The position numbers and the translations under genes are program-made. Shown here one piece after another: positions 1-5,553 of a DNA stretch of 7,159 nt (within the stretch, counting starts at the first letter, position 1; each line of letters begins with the position of its first letter). Location of the stretch: NCBI GenBank assembly GCA_002501485.1, contig DLTS01000080.1:1-7159 (forward strand). The letters run 5' to 3'. The stretch comes from Acidimicrobiaceae bacterium UBA7830 (GTDB lineage Bacteria > Actinomycetota > Acidimicrobiia > Acidimicrobiales > Ilumatobacteraceae). A model generated the notes under the pieces. The model saw only the letters and a program-made list of their open reading frames with translations. It searched no databases and was not told the origin of the DNA.

Positions 1-1827
1 GAGGCCGTTGATGCAGAAATTTGCGTCGTTTGGTGTGTCGGCGAAGTGACCCCCGTAGGCCCAAAAAGGGCGCCCATTCTCGTCGTGTTCGAGCAGGCCC
101 TGGTCGCGCCAATCCCAGACGAACCCGCCGGCGATTGCGTCATATTGCCAGAAGGCTTCGAGGTAACGATCGAGAGAGCCGTTTGAGTTTCCCATGGCGT
201 GGGAGTATTCGCAGATCAGAAGTGGCCGGTCATCGAGTGCGGTGGTTTCGGCCCATTCCGCCCATTCGATCAGGGTCGACACAGGGGGATACATCGCGGA
301 GACGACATGCTGGCAGCGTTGCACCGACGGCGAGGGAGGTCGTTTCCACTCGTCGGTAGTGGCGGTTGTTCGCCAGCGCTCTGCTCCCTCGTGATGGATG
401 AATCGGGTGGGGTCGGTGTGAGAGATCCACGCAGCTGCTGCAGAGTGGACGGGAGCGTGACCCGATTCGTTGCCGAGTGACCAGCCGATGATGCAGGGGT
501 GATTTCGGTCTCGGGTCACCATGCGCGTGACTCGGCTCATGAGTGCTGCGGTATAACGAGAGTTGTGCGCAAGCGTTGTTTCACTAGCGTGACATTCGAC
601 GTTTGCCTCGTCAACGACGTAGAGACCGAGTTCATCGCAAAGATCAAGTAGACGATGGTCATTTGGATAGTGAGCGGTTCGAATCGCATTGATGTTGTGT
701 TGTTTCATCAGCACAAGTTCTTCGCGCATCTCATCTTCGGTCACCGTTTTTCCAGTAACTGGATGGTGGTCATGGCGGTTGACTCCGAAGATTTTGATCG
801 CAGTTCCGTTGACGTTGATGCGACGGTCAGATACAACGACGCGGCGAAAGCCGGTGAGCGCAGTGACAACTTCGACTGTTTCCCCCTTGGGGTCAACGAG
901 TTCGGCGACGACACGGTAACGGGTCGGTGTTTCCGAAGACCACGGTCTCACGGAGGAGATTTCAATACGCTCCAGCGCCGAGATCTCGCAGCGAGACCTT
1001 GCGCGGTTGCCAGCGCTCGTGAAGGTGAGCGTCGAGTTGCAAACTCGGGAGACCCGCTTTCCCTCCTCAGTTTCGACCCATAGGTTCGCAGTGAATGATC
1101 GCTGTCGAACGTTGAGCCCAATCGAAATTTCACAGGTACCGAGTTGAGTTTCAGGGTCATAATCAGCATCAACGAGTAGCTCGTCGAGCCGCACCCTTGG
1201 GCGCGCTTCGAGGTAGACCGATCGGTGCAGGCCCGCATGCCACCAGTGGTCTTGATCTTCGATCCAAGTGGCGTCACTCCATCTGATCACCATTACTGCG
1301 AGGAGGTTGTCACCATCTGTGACGAACGGTGAGAGGTCGAACTCGGAGGGAAGTCGAGAATCTTTCCCCATTCCGACGAATTCACCGTTGCACCACACAA
1401 CAGCGAGGCTCTCTGCCCCGCCGAGGTGCACGATGACATCGCGAGATCGCCAGTTCGGCGGAACGCTGAAGTTTGTTCGGTAGAGGCCTGTCGGGTTGCG
1501 GTCAGGAACATAGGGCGGTTCCTTGCCCTTCCAGGGCATCACGACGTTGGTGTAGTGGGGGAGGTCACCGAAGCCTTGGCGTGTCCACGCACCCGGTACG
1601 GTGATCGTCGTCCATCGGCTGTCATTCGTGGCCGGATGCTGCCAGCGGCGCGGAGCAGTTAAGGGTGAGTCGACCAATTTAAAGCGCCATGTTCCGTCTA
1701 AGGTTCGACGGAAGCGCGAGGTACCTAGTCGTACCTGTTCAACATTCGCGAAGCTCTCTAGCGGCTGCCGCGCAGGAAGACGATTGACTTCGACAACTTC
1801 AGGCTGAAGGAAATTCGTGACATCCAT
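1..1827 (-). CDS. lacZ: Beta-galactosidase, LacZ-type GH2, partial (C-terminal part beyond window)
   Basis: Cytoplasmic glycoside hydrolase expected to cleave terminal beta-D-galactosides such as lactose. I translated all 609 codons in the window and found no internal stop. Seen in order: N-terminal sugar-binding domain (about residues 15-210; EDQDHWWHAGLHRSVYLEAR at 198-217), immunoglobulin-like domain (about 220-325), then the TIM barrel with FGVNRHDHHP (348-356), TAHYPND (His386), GNESGH with acid/base Glu454, ICEYSHAMGNS with nucleophile Glu540, GGFVWDW (567-573) and FCINGL ending at 609. The last motif matches the FCMNG sodium/substrate site of E. coli LacZ, so about 400 C-terminal residues of a roughly 1000-residue enzyme lie outside. 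The two catalytic Glu are 86 apart, against 76 in E. coli, with an apparent insertion near residues 493-507. ATG 1827 puts NRLPAR at the usual distance from the N-terminus; it has no Shine-Dalgarno. An in-frame GTG at 1845 is the alternative. Confidence 0.96.
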   Translation of the reverse strand, partial: MDVTNFLQPEVVEVNRLPARQPLESFANVEQVRLGTSRFRRTLDGTWRFKLVDSPLTAPRRWQHPATNDSRWTTITVPGAWTRQGFGDLPHYTNVVMPWKGKEPPYVPDRNPTGLYRTNFSVPPNWRSRDVIVHLGGAESLAVVWCNGEFVGMGKDSRLPSEFDLSPFVTDGDNLLAVMVIRWSDATWIEDQDHWWHAGLHRSVYLEARPRVRLDELLVDADYDPETQLGTCEISIGLNVRQRSFTANLWVETEEGKRVSRVCNSTLTFTSAGNRARSRCEISALERIEISSVRPWSSETPTRYRVVAELVDPKGETVEVVTALTGFRRVVVSDRRINVNGTAIKIFGVNRHDHHPVTGKTVTEDEMREELVLMKQHNINAIRTAHYPNDHRLLDLCDELGLYVVDEANVECHASETTLAHNSRYTAALMSRVTRMVTRDRNHPCIIGWSLGNESGHAPVHSAAAAWISHTDPTRFIHHEGAERWRTTATTDEWKRPPSPSVQRCQHVVSAMYPPVSTLIEWAEWAETTALDDRPLLICEYSHAMGNSNGSLDRYLEAFWQYDAIAGGFVWDWRDQGLLEHDENGRPFWAYGGHFADTPNDANFCINGL

Positions 1828-1850
1828 AAAAACCGGTGTTGGCACCAGCC
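1828..1850 (-). terminator. Hairpin plus T5 directly before the lacZ start
   Basis: Read on the minus strand, GGCTGGTG (1850-1843), loop CCAA (1842-1839) and CACCGGTT (1838-1831) form an eight-pair stem with three G-U wobbles. A run of five T's (1832-1828) follows and partly overlaps the stem end. The T-run abuts the ATG at 1827. This has the shape of a weak Rho-independent terminator for the upstream 103-residue gene, or of an attenuator/initiation-blocking hairpin for lacZ. The stem is modest, so the function is inference. Confidence 0.35.
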
Positions 1851-1876
1851 AGGCCAGATGAGATGGCCGAATTGCT

Positions 1877-1889
1877 CAGGTCCGACCTG
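1877..1889. promoter_or_regulatory. Perfect 6-bp dyad upstream of lacZ, possible operator
   Basis: CAGGTC-C-GACCTG is a perfect inverted repeat with a one-base centre, 50 bases before the lacZ ATG. The one-base centre makes an RNA hairpin unlikely and suits a dimeric regulator. It shares CGACCTGC with the dyad at 2272-2284. The regulator is unknown and none is encoded in the window. Confidence 0.3.
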
Positions 1890-1918
1890 CCGCTCAGCAC
1901 CTCAAGGGAGGCAGAGGT

Positions 1919-2230
1919 CTAGATTTCGTTGTAGACGAAGCGCGTGCCGCAATTTTTGATAGCTGGGTACGCAGCAGCGACCTCTTTCATCATGGTTTCG
2001 AACCATTCGCTACTCATCATCGCATCGGTAAATGCTCCGCATGCCTCAAATGAATCGAAATCAATCATGTACTCAACTCTGTCGACATTGCCTCCGGCGA
2101 ACGAACGCATAAGACGCGGATTTTTAGCTCCAAGGCTTTCATGAATTGGTGCGGCAGCTTTTGAACCCGCAATAACTCCTCCAAGAGCTGCCGGTGTGCC
2201 TTCCCATGTGGTAATCGCTGTGACAAGCAT
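1919..2230 (-). CDS. Small hypothetical protein, possible ferredoxin-like / ABM-type fold
   Basis: 103 residues, not recognised as a named family. It begins MLVTAITTWEG and ends with GTRFVYNEI. A beta strand at the N-terminus, a helix with a K-A-A-A-P-I-H pattern (about 24-31), a central strand around VEYMIDFDSFE (residues 51-61), then a helix and a short final strand resemble small alpha+beta proteins of the NIPSNAP, Dabb or antibiotic-monooxygenase type. There is no signal peptide or membrane segment, so it is probably cytoplasmic. The reading frame is open upstream to an ATG at 2332, but ATG 2230 has a strong AAAGGAGG five bases in front, and the 34 extra residues look like untranslated leader. 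It is 91 bases ahead of lacZ on the same strand and divergent from the MDMPI-like gene. The fold is inferred from pattern only; a substrate or partner cannot be given. Confidence 0.8.
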   Translation of the reverse strand: MLVTAITTWEGTPAALGGVIAGSKAAAPIHESLGAKNPRLMRSFAGGNVDRVEYMIDFDSFEACGAFTDAMMSSEWFETMMKEVAAAYPAIKNCGTRFVYNEI

Positions 2231-2235
2231 GTGTT

Positions 2236-2243
2236 CCTCCTTT
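2236..2243 (-). promoter_or_regulatory. Shine-Dalgarno deciding the start at 2230
   Basis: AAAGGAGG on the minus strand with a five-base spacer (AACAC) before ATG 2230. It is the strongest ribosome site in the window and argues for the 103-residue product over a 137-residue reading from 2332. Confidence 0.85.
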
Positions 2244-2263
2244 AGGTGCCTGTGCTCATTCAC

Positions 2264-2284
2264 AGTATCTTGCAGGCGACCTGC
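2264..2284 (-). promoter_or_regulatory. Candidate -10 and adjoining dyad for the 103-residue gene
   Basis: On the minus strand GATACT (2269-2264) could be a -10 element, about 34 bases before the start codon. No good -35 is seen at the usual distance. Directly upstream lies GCAGG-CGA-CCTGC (2272-2284), an inverted repeat with five-base arms where a repressor would cover the -10/-35 spacer. The repeat is seen directly; its role is inference. Confidence 0.25.
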
Positions 2285-2328
2285 GAAGTGAGGCGGTGAC
2301 CTTCTTGGCGTATCGAGCTCTCGGTGCG

Positions 2329-2340
2329 ACAAACGTTTGT
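2329..2340. promoter_or_regulatory. 12-bp perfect palindrome in the divergent intergenic region
   Basis: ACAAACGTTTGT reads the same on both strands and lies between the divergent starts at 2230 (minus) and 2456 (plus). The right arm is followed by further TGTTTCG (2338-2344, 2356-2362) and TGTTTGG (2367-2373) copies, so one arm-like word recurs three times. This is the usual look of a dimeric regulator site, but no regulator gene is present in the window. Confidence 0.35.
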
Positions 2341-2384
2341 TTCGAGCCGTTCACCTGTTTCGGACTTGTTTGGCGAGAGACAGA

Positions 2385-2398
2385 TGTGAGTTGTGAGT
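2385..2398. repeat. Tandem 7-bp repeat TGTGAGT x2
   Basis: TGTGAGT is directly repeated without a gap (2385-2391 and 2392-2398), just upstream of the candidate plus-strand promoter at 2422-2450. It may be chance or part of a regulator site. Confidence 0.5.
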
Positions 2399-2421
2399 TA
2401 GCGATTGTTGCGAGATGGTTA

Positions 2422-2450
2422 TTGACCGCTGAGCGTCGAATTGCAACACT
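2422..2450 (+). promoter_or_regulatory. Candidate promoter for a leaderless MDMPI-like mRNA
   Basis: TTGACC (2422-2427, five of six -35 consensus bases) is followed after exactly 17 bases by AACACT (2445-2450, three of six -10 bases). The predicted transcription start falls on or next to the ATG at 2456, and no proper Shine-Dalgarno precedes that ATG. Leaderless transcripts are common in Actinobacteria, so the arrangement is plausible, but the -10 is weak. Confidence 0.35.
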
Positions 2451-2455
2451 AGGGC

Positions 2456-3031
2456 ATGAACGCAAAGCAAGATTTTAATCGCATCACGGAAATGTTGTCG
2501 GCGCTCATTGAAGGCACCGATGCTTCGCAGCTCGATGATTCGACACCGTGCAGCGACTTTGCGGTCCGAGACCTGATCGGCCACTTTACGCTTGGCCGGT
2601 TTTTATTTGCTGCTGGTTTTGCAGCAGATAAAGAGCGAGGCGACGAACTGCTCGCGGGAATGCCGGCTCGCATGGGTGACGTTGTTGCAGATGGACATAA
2701 GGAGACCTACCGAGACGCATCGGAACGGCTTGAAAACGCTCTCGAGGGTTTCCCTGATCTTGATCAACCCGTGTCGTTAGTGTTCGGCGAAATGCCCGGT
2801 AGCTACGCGCTCCAGATGTTGTCCGCAGACAATTTCATCCATTGCTGGGATCTTGCCACCGCAACCGGCCAACAATTTGTGCCACCAGAAGATCTCGTCG
2901 CGTCGACGCACGCGTTTTTCGAGGGCTTCATCACCGATGCATCGCGTGAAGGTGGCTCGTTTGCGGCTGCGGTTGAGGTTGCCGACGATGCCTCATCGCT
3001 TGATCGGCTGCTGGGCCTGTGCGGAAGGTAG
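2456..3031 (+). CDS. TIGR03086-type / mycothiol-dependent maleylpyruvate isomerase-like (DinB fold) protein
   Basis: 191 residues, the usual length for this actinobacterial family of DinB-like four-helix-bundle metalloproteins. Seen: an N-terminal helix, STPCSDFAVRDLIGHF (29-44) with metal-ligand candidate His43, and DNFIHCWDLATATGQ (125-139) carrying His129 in the family's HGWDLA-RATGQ-type signature. Characterised maleylpyruvate isomerase uses His, Glu and His as zinc ligands with E-x3-H; here the Glu position appears to be Asp125 (D-x3-H). The C-terminal 40 residues form the short family tail. Members are cytoplasmic and are often presumed to act in mycothiol-dependent chemistry, but most are uncharacterised and this one has no aromatic-degradation neighbours, so isomerase activity should not be assumed. 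It is transcribed alone, divergent from the 103-residue gene and convergent with the dehydrogenase. ATG 2456 is the only sensible start; AGGG lies too close to it to be a normal ribosome site. Confidence 0.88.
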   Translation: MNAKQDFNRITEMLSALIEGTDASQLDDSTPCSDFAVRDLIGHFTLGRFLFAAGFAADKERGDELLAGMPARMGDVVADGHKETYRDASERLENALEGFPDLDQPVSLVFGEMPGSYALQMLSADNFIHCWDLATATGQQFVPPEDLVASTHAFFEGFITDASREGGSFAAAVEVADDASSLDRLLGLCGR

Positions 3032-3106
3032 AACTGAGCACTTTGTTTACATGACGGTGCCATCAGGTGTCGTTGCCGCTATGGCTGAGAGATAGCATTC
3101 TCCTGC

Positions 3107-3122
3107 CACTCCAACCCGAGTG
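3107..3122. repeat. Short inverted repeat in the convergent intergenic region
   Basis: CACTC-CAACCC-GAGTG is a five-pair stem with a six-base loop in the 134-base space between the convergent MDMPI-like and dehydrogenase genes. No T-run follows closely on either strand, so it is only a weak candidate for a bidirectional terminator. AAGGA/TCCTT at 3149-3153/3163-3167, reaching the dehydrogenase stop codon, is a second weak stem. Confidence 0.2.
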
Positions 3123-3165
3123 AACATGACTCTTTCTTGTCGTGTGGGAAGGAACGAGTGGCTCC

Positions 3166-3951
3166 TTAAGGCGACTTTGTTTGTGATGTTTTTCGCGCCG
3201 TGAGCCGACCCCATACATATTGAGCGGGGCGAGATGAGAGGAATGGTCGAGTCAGACGGTAGGCCCTCCCTGGCACGCATACGACGCGGTTGCGGCGCAG
3301 GGCACGCTTGGTTTCTTCGACGACGTCTTCAGGACTGCACCATAAGAATCGGGGTACTTTCTGTTCGAGGTGGTGAAGCCCGGCGCGAGCGTGAAGGTTG
3401 GTGTGTACATAACCCGGGCACACTGCGACCACATTGACTCCGTGTACGGCAACCTCGAGAGAGAGGCTTTTCGCGTAAGAGGTCGAAAACGCTTTCGAGG
3501 CGGCGTACGGACCGGACTTCCGCATGGGTGTGAAGGCGGCAATGCTGGAGATAATGATGACCGTTCCGCCTCCGCTGGTGACCATGCCTGGGACCACGCC
3601 TTCGCAGAGTCGAACAACGCCCGCGCCCATGAGATAGGTGAGCCTGTCGATCTCTGAGCGTGGCAGTGATCCGGTTTCGGCTGCGGATGTAACCCCCGCA
3701 TTTGCAATGAGGACGTTGACGTCGGTGCACTTCGCAATGAGTTGTTCTACACCTTCGGCTTCTGAGAGATCTGCCGAGATGAAACTGCTCTCACCGGGGG
3801 TGTCATGCAACGATGTGCAGGCCGCCTCTAGCGCGCGAACATTGCGACCGACCAAGGTGACCTTGTGGCCAAGCTCGGAATAGTGGCGCGCAAACGCTAG
3901 GCCAATTCCTGAGGATCCTCCGGTGATAACTACATTGATGTCGCAATAATG
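3166..3951 (-). CDS. Classical short-chain dehydrogenase/reductase with abnormal 5' end
   Basis: NAD(P)-dependent oxidoreductase of the classical SDR type, cytoplasmic. The frame from the first codon after an in-frame TGA (3954-3952) codes for 261 residues, normal for the family. Numbered from that codon: VVITGGSSGIG cofactor loop (7-17), ADLS (60-63, Asp61 near adenine), ANAGV (83-87), catalytic Ser136 in IISSIAAF, Tyr149 and Lys153 in YAASK, and CPGYVHT (178-184). The position aligned to the usual catalytic Asn (N-x2-G) is Met108 in YLMGAGVVRL. No ATG, GTG or TTG lies between the TGA and the cofactor motif; the first in-frame one, TTG 3855, would delete the whole nucleotide loop. ATG 3957 is in frame but followed at once by the TGA. 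So it is a recent pseudogene, a sequence error, or a non-canonical start. The cupin gene is 70 bases upstream. The substrate is unknown. Confidence 0.85.
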   Translation of the reverse strand, partial: HYCDINVVITGGSSGIGLAFARHYSELGHKVTLVGRNVRALEAACTSLHDTPGESSFISADLSEAEGVEQLIAKCTDVNVLIANAGVTSAAETGSLPRSEIDRLTYLMGAGVVRLCEGVVPGMVTSGGGTVIIISSIAAFTPMRKSGPYAASKAFSTSYAKSLSLEVAVHGVNVVAVCPGYVHTNLHARAGLHHLEQKVPRFLWCSPEDVVEETKRALRRNRVVCVPGRAYRLTRPFLSSRPAQYVWGRLTARKTSQTKSP

Positions 3952-4027
3952 TCACATCAGTCTTAGTCGACGATGTGGTGGGCCGATTGGCAACGGCTAG
4001 AACTTTGAGTCCAGCTGTGCGAGTTTG

Positions 4028-4483
4028 TTAGTGGGCAACGGGTCGGCGCCACGCCTCAATGACCTGTTCAACAGTGTTGGTGCGGATGACTGAGTGGTCG
4101 TCGGCGAGTACGTCGGTGAGTAAGCCGTCGGGTGCGAACAGGTTGAACACCGCAATGGCGCCGTCGGGGCCGCCTTGTTCCATGTGAACATCGGGTTCTA
4201 CGGTGTGGCTGTAGTCGCCAGCTGCCCGAATGCGAACACCAGTTTTGTTGCCGTCATCGTCAAAGTCGGTGACGTGAAGTTGACCGGCGATTACCGTTGA
4301 CGTGGTGGCGCAAAGATGACGATGGAAGTGGCAGTAACTGTTGGGCGCCCAACGGTAAGCAAAGTCGAGGTGACCGTCGTCGCCCACATGCAAGATTGCG
4401 CCCCAGTAATCGATCGGGTAGCCAAACCGTGGCGTGCCTGTGAAGTGGCTCCAATGCAGGTCAGGATCGCTGAGCAAGTCCAT
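4028..4483 (-). CDS. Small cupin-domain protein
   Basis: 151 residues, a single beta-barrel cupin, no signal peptide, probably cytoplasmic. Seen: an N-terminal extension rich in aromatic residues (PRFGYPIDYWGAI, 18-30), then the first cupin block around RWAPNSYCHFHRH (44-56) with His52, His54 and His56 and the following strand TVIAGQLHVTDF (63-74). The second block is AAGDYSHTVEP (87-97) with His93, followed by VHMEQGG (99-105), His100 and Glu102. The Glu normally found a few residues after H-x-H in cupin motif 1 is absent (Thr60-Thr61 there), so metal binding, if any, must use another residue. This layout recalls ChrR-type and 2,4'-dihydroxyacetophenone dioxygenase-like cupins, but the function cannot be assigned. 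ATG 4483 is the only start in its frame, because a TAA (4493-4495) lies four codons upstream. AGGAG is 18 bases away, too far. It is 70 bases ahead of the dehydrogenase and probably co-transcribed. Confidence 0.82.
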   Translation of the reverse strand: MDLLSDPDLHWSHFTGTPRFGYPIDYWGAILHVGDDGHLDFAYRWAPNSYCHFHRHLCATTSTVIAGQLHVTDFDDDGNKTGVRIRAAGDYSHTVEPDVHMEQGGPDGAIAVFNLFAPDGLLTDVLADDHSVIRTNTVEQVIEAWRRPVAH

Positions 4484-4540
4484 GTGGAAACGTTAATGCA
4501 TCTCCTGGCTTCCATTTTGAAGCGAAAGCAGAGACCATGC

Positions 4541-4569
4541 AACATTTGTAAAATAAACTGGGCCGTCAA
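4541..4569 (-). promoter_or_regulatory. Candidate promoter for the cupin-dehydrogenase unit
   Basis: On the minus strand TTGACG (4569-4564) is separated by exactly 17 bases from AATGTT (4546-4541). This would place transcription start near 4534 and give a leader of about 50 bases before ATG 4483. The -35 is good and the -10 is weak. Confidence 0.35.
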
Positions 4570-4635
4570 GATATCGCCAGGTGCTTTCTGGCTGTAGGGG
4601 CCCTCGATTCGGCCGCCAACTTGGATAGCGGGCAC

Positions 4636-4654
4636 TCGGAGCCGCCTACTCCGA
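4636..4654. repeat. Inverted repeat downstream of the metalloprotease gene
   Basis: TCGGAG-CCGCCTA-CTCCGA is a perfect six-base inverted repeat about 40 bases past the metalloprotease stop and well upstream of the cupin. On the minus strand no T-run follows, so terminator function is doubtful; an operator is possible. Confidence 0.3.
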
Positions 4655-4692
4655 AATTTGGGCTGCGCTCAAGTGAAAATTAGAGAAACGTG

Positions 4693-5553
4693 TTAGGCCG
4701 TCGCGATCCGGTTGAGAGCCTCCGTAATGAGATGATCGTGTGGGCATTTGGTGTATGTGCCGTAGATGCCTGACAGGACATATCCGATGCAGTGTGCGGC
4801 GTGTTCAACCCCCGGGGCCACACGTGCTTCGGAGGCTTTCCCGCCATCGGACAGCCATCCTCCTTCACAGCGGCCTGTTACCGAGTCGAATCCGACACAA
4901 AAAGCCATGGAATCAGCCGACATCGCACCCCATGACCAGCCAGAAGAAAGGGCGTGAATGTAGTGACCGACTTCGTGCGCAAGGACGGATTTAGAGACAC
5001 ATCCACGAATTTTGATGGAGTTCCATGCAAAAACACCATGGGGCGCCATCGTCGGATCTCCGACGACTTGGATGCGGCTGGCACCAACAGAGTCGGTGAG
5101 TTGGTTCACGTATTGGGTTGCTTGCTCTAAGCAAGTCGACTGCGCAACTTGAGCGGTGACAGTCGCCCGAGTTGATGGTGTCTGAGGGGTAACGGCTTCG
5201 TGCACGGTGTTGTTGGCTCGCGCGAGTACTTCACGAACGATGCGAACGATTTCTGATTGTTCTACTTCACGGCCATTCGACTTGTTGTTACGGCTATAGC
5301 TATGGCTGCGGCTGCGGTCATCGTGCATTCGAATTGGGTGATTTAGGGCGTTCGTAGTGACGAGCACGGCTTCGGCATGGTCGATGACTGGGGCGAGGTC
5401 CACATTGGGAGCGGAATTGACTGTGCCCGCTGAAAAGATGGATGTTGTTATAAGCGTTGCCGAAGCGACAAAAGTTTTTGGTGTGTCCTTGCTACTTATA
5501 GAAGTTCTTAATCGTTGTACGAGAGATCTACAAGCGACTTTGTAGCCACCCAT
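4693..5553 (-). CDS. Probable exported zinc metalloprotease-like protein (HEVGH motif), family unknown
   Basis: 286 residues from ATG 5553. Seen: a polar, basic n-region (1-25), a hydrophobic stretch TFVASATLITTSIFSAG (27-43) that fits a signal peptide or signal anchor, and a Ser/Arg/Asn-rich linker (about 77-94). The C-terminal domain (about 100-286) carries LAHEVGHYIH with His193, Glu194 and His197, the HExxH zinc site. SADSMAF follows 16 residues later; Asp214 resembles the D/E-x2-A third-ligand helix of gluzincin-like peptidases. Six cysteines after the signal (141, 185, 219, 229, 255, 270) could form disulfides, which fits an extracellular protein. The frame is open upstream to 5907, and ATG 5667 with GAGGT touching it is an alternative start, but it would leave the hydrophobic segment about 64 residues in. 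Neither start has a well-placed ribosome site. It is transcribed alone; the substrate is unknown. Peptidase activity is inferred from the motif only. Confidence 0.75.
   Translation of the reverse strand: MGGYKVACRSLVQRLRTSISSKDTPKTFVASATLITTSIFSAGTVNSAPNVDLAPVIDHAEAVLVTTNALNHPIRMHDDRSRSHSYSRNNKSNGREVEQSEIVRIVREVLARANNTVHEAVTPQTPSTRATVTAQVAQSTCLEQATQYVNQLTDSVGASRIQVVGDPTMAPHGVFAWNSIKIRGCVSKSVLAHEVGHYIHALSSGWSWGAMSADSMAFCVGFDSVTGRCEGGWLSDGGKASEARVAPGVEHAAHCIGYVLSGIYGTYTKCPHDHLITEALNRIATA

Noticed and set aside
655..1083. 142-residue plus-strand frame
   Set aside because: It lies wholly opposite the intact lacZ coding frame and has no recognisable protein features.
3252..3737. 161-residue and 133-residue minus-strand frames over the dehydrogenase
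   Set aside because: Shadows of the SDR frame; Ser/Pro/Arg-rich out-of-frame translation with no motif.
3952..3957. Recoding of the TGA in the dehydrogenase (selenocysteine or readthrough)
   Set aside because: Codon 2 is an implausible place, no selenocysteine hairpin is visible, and mutation or error is simpler.
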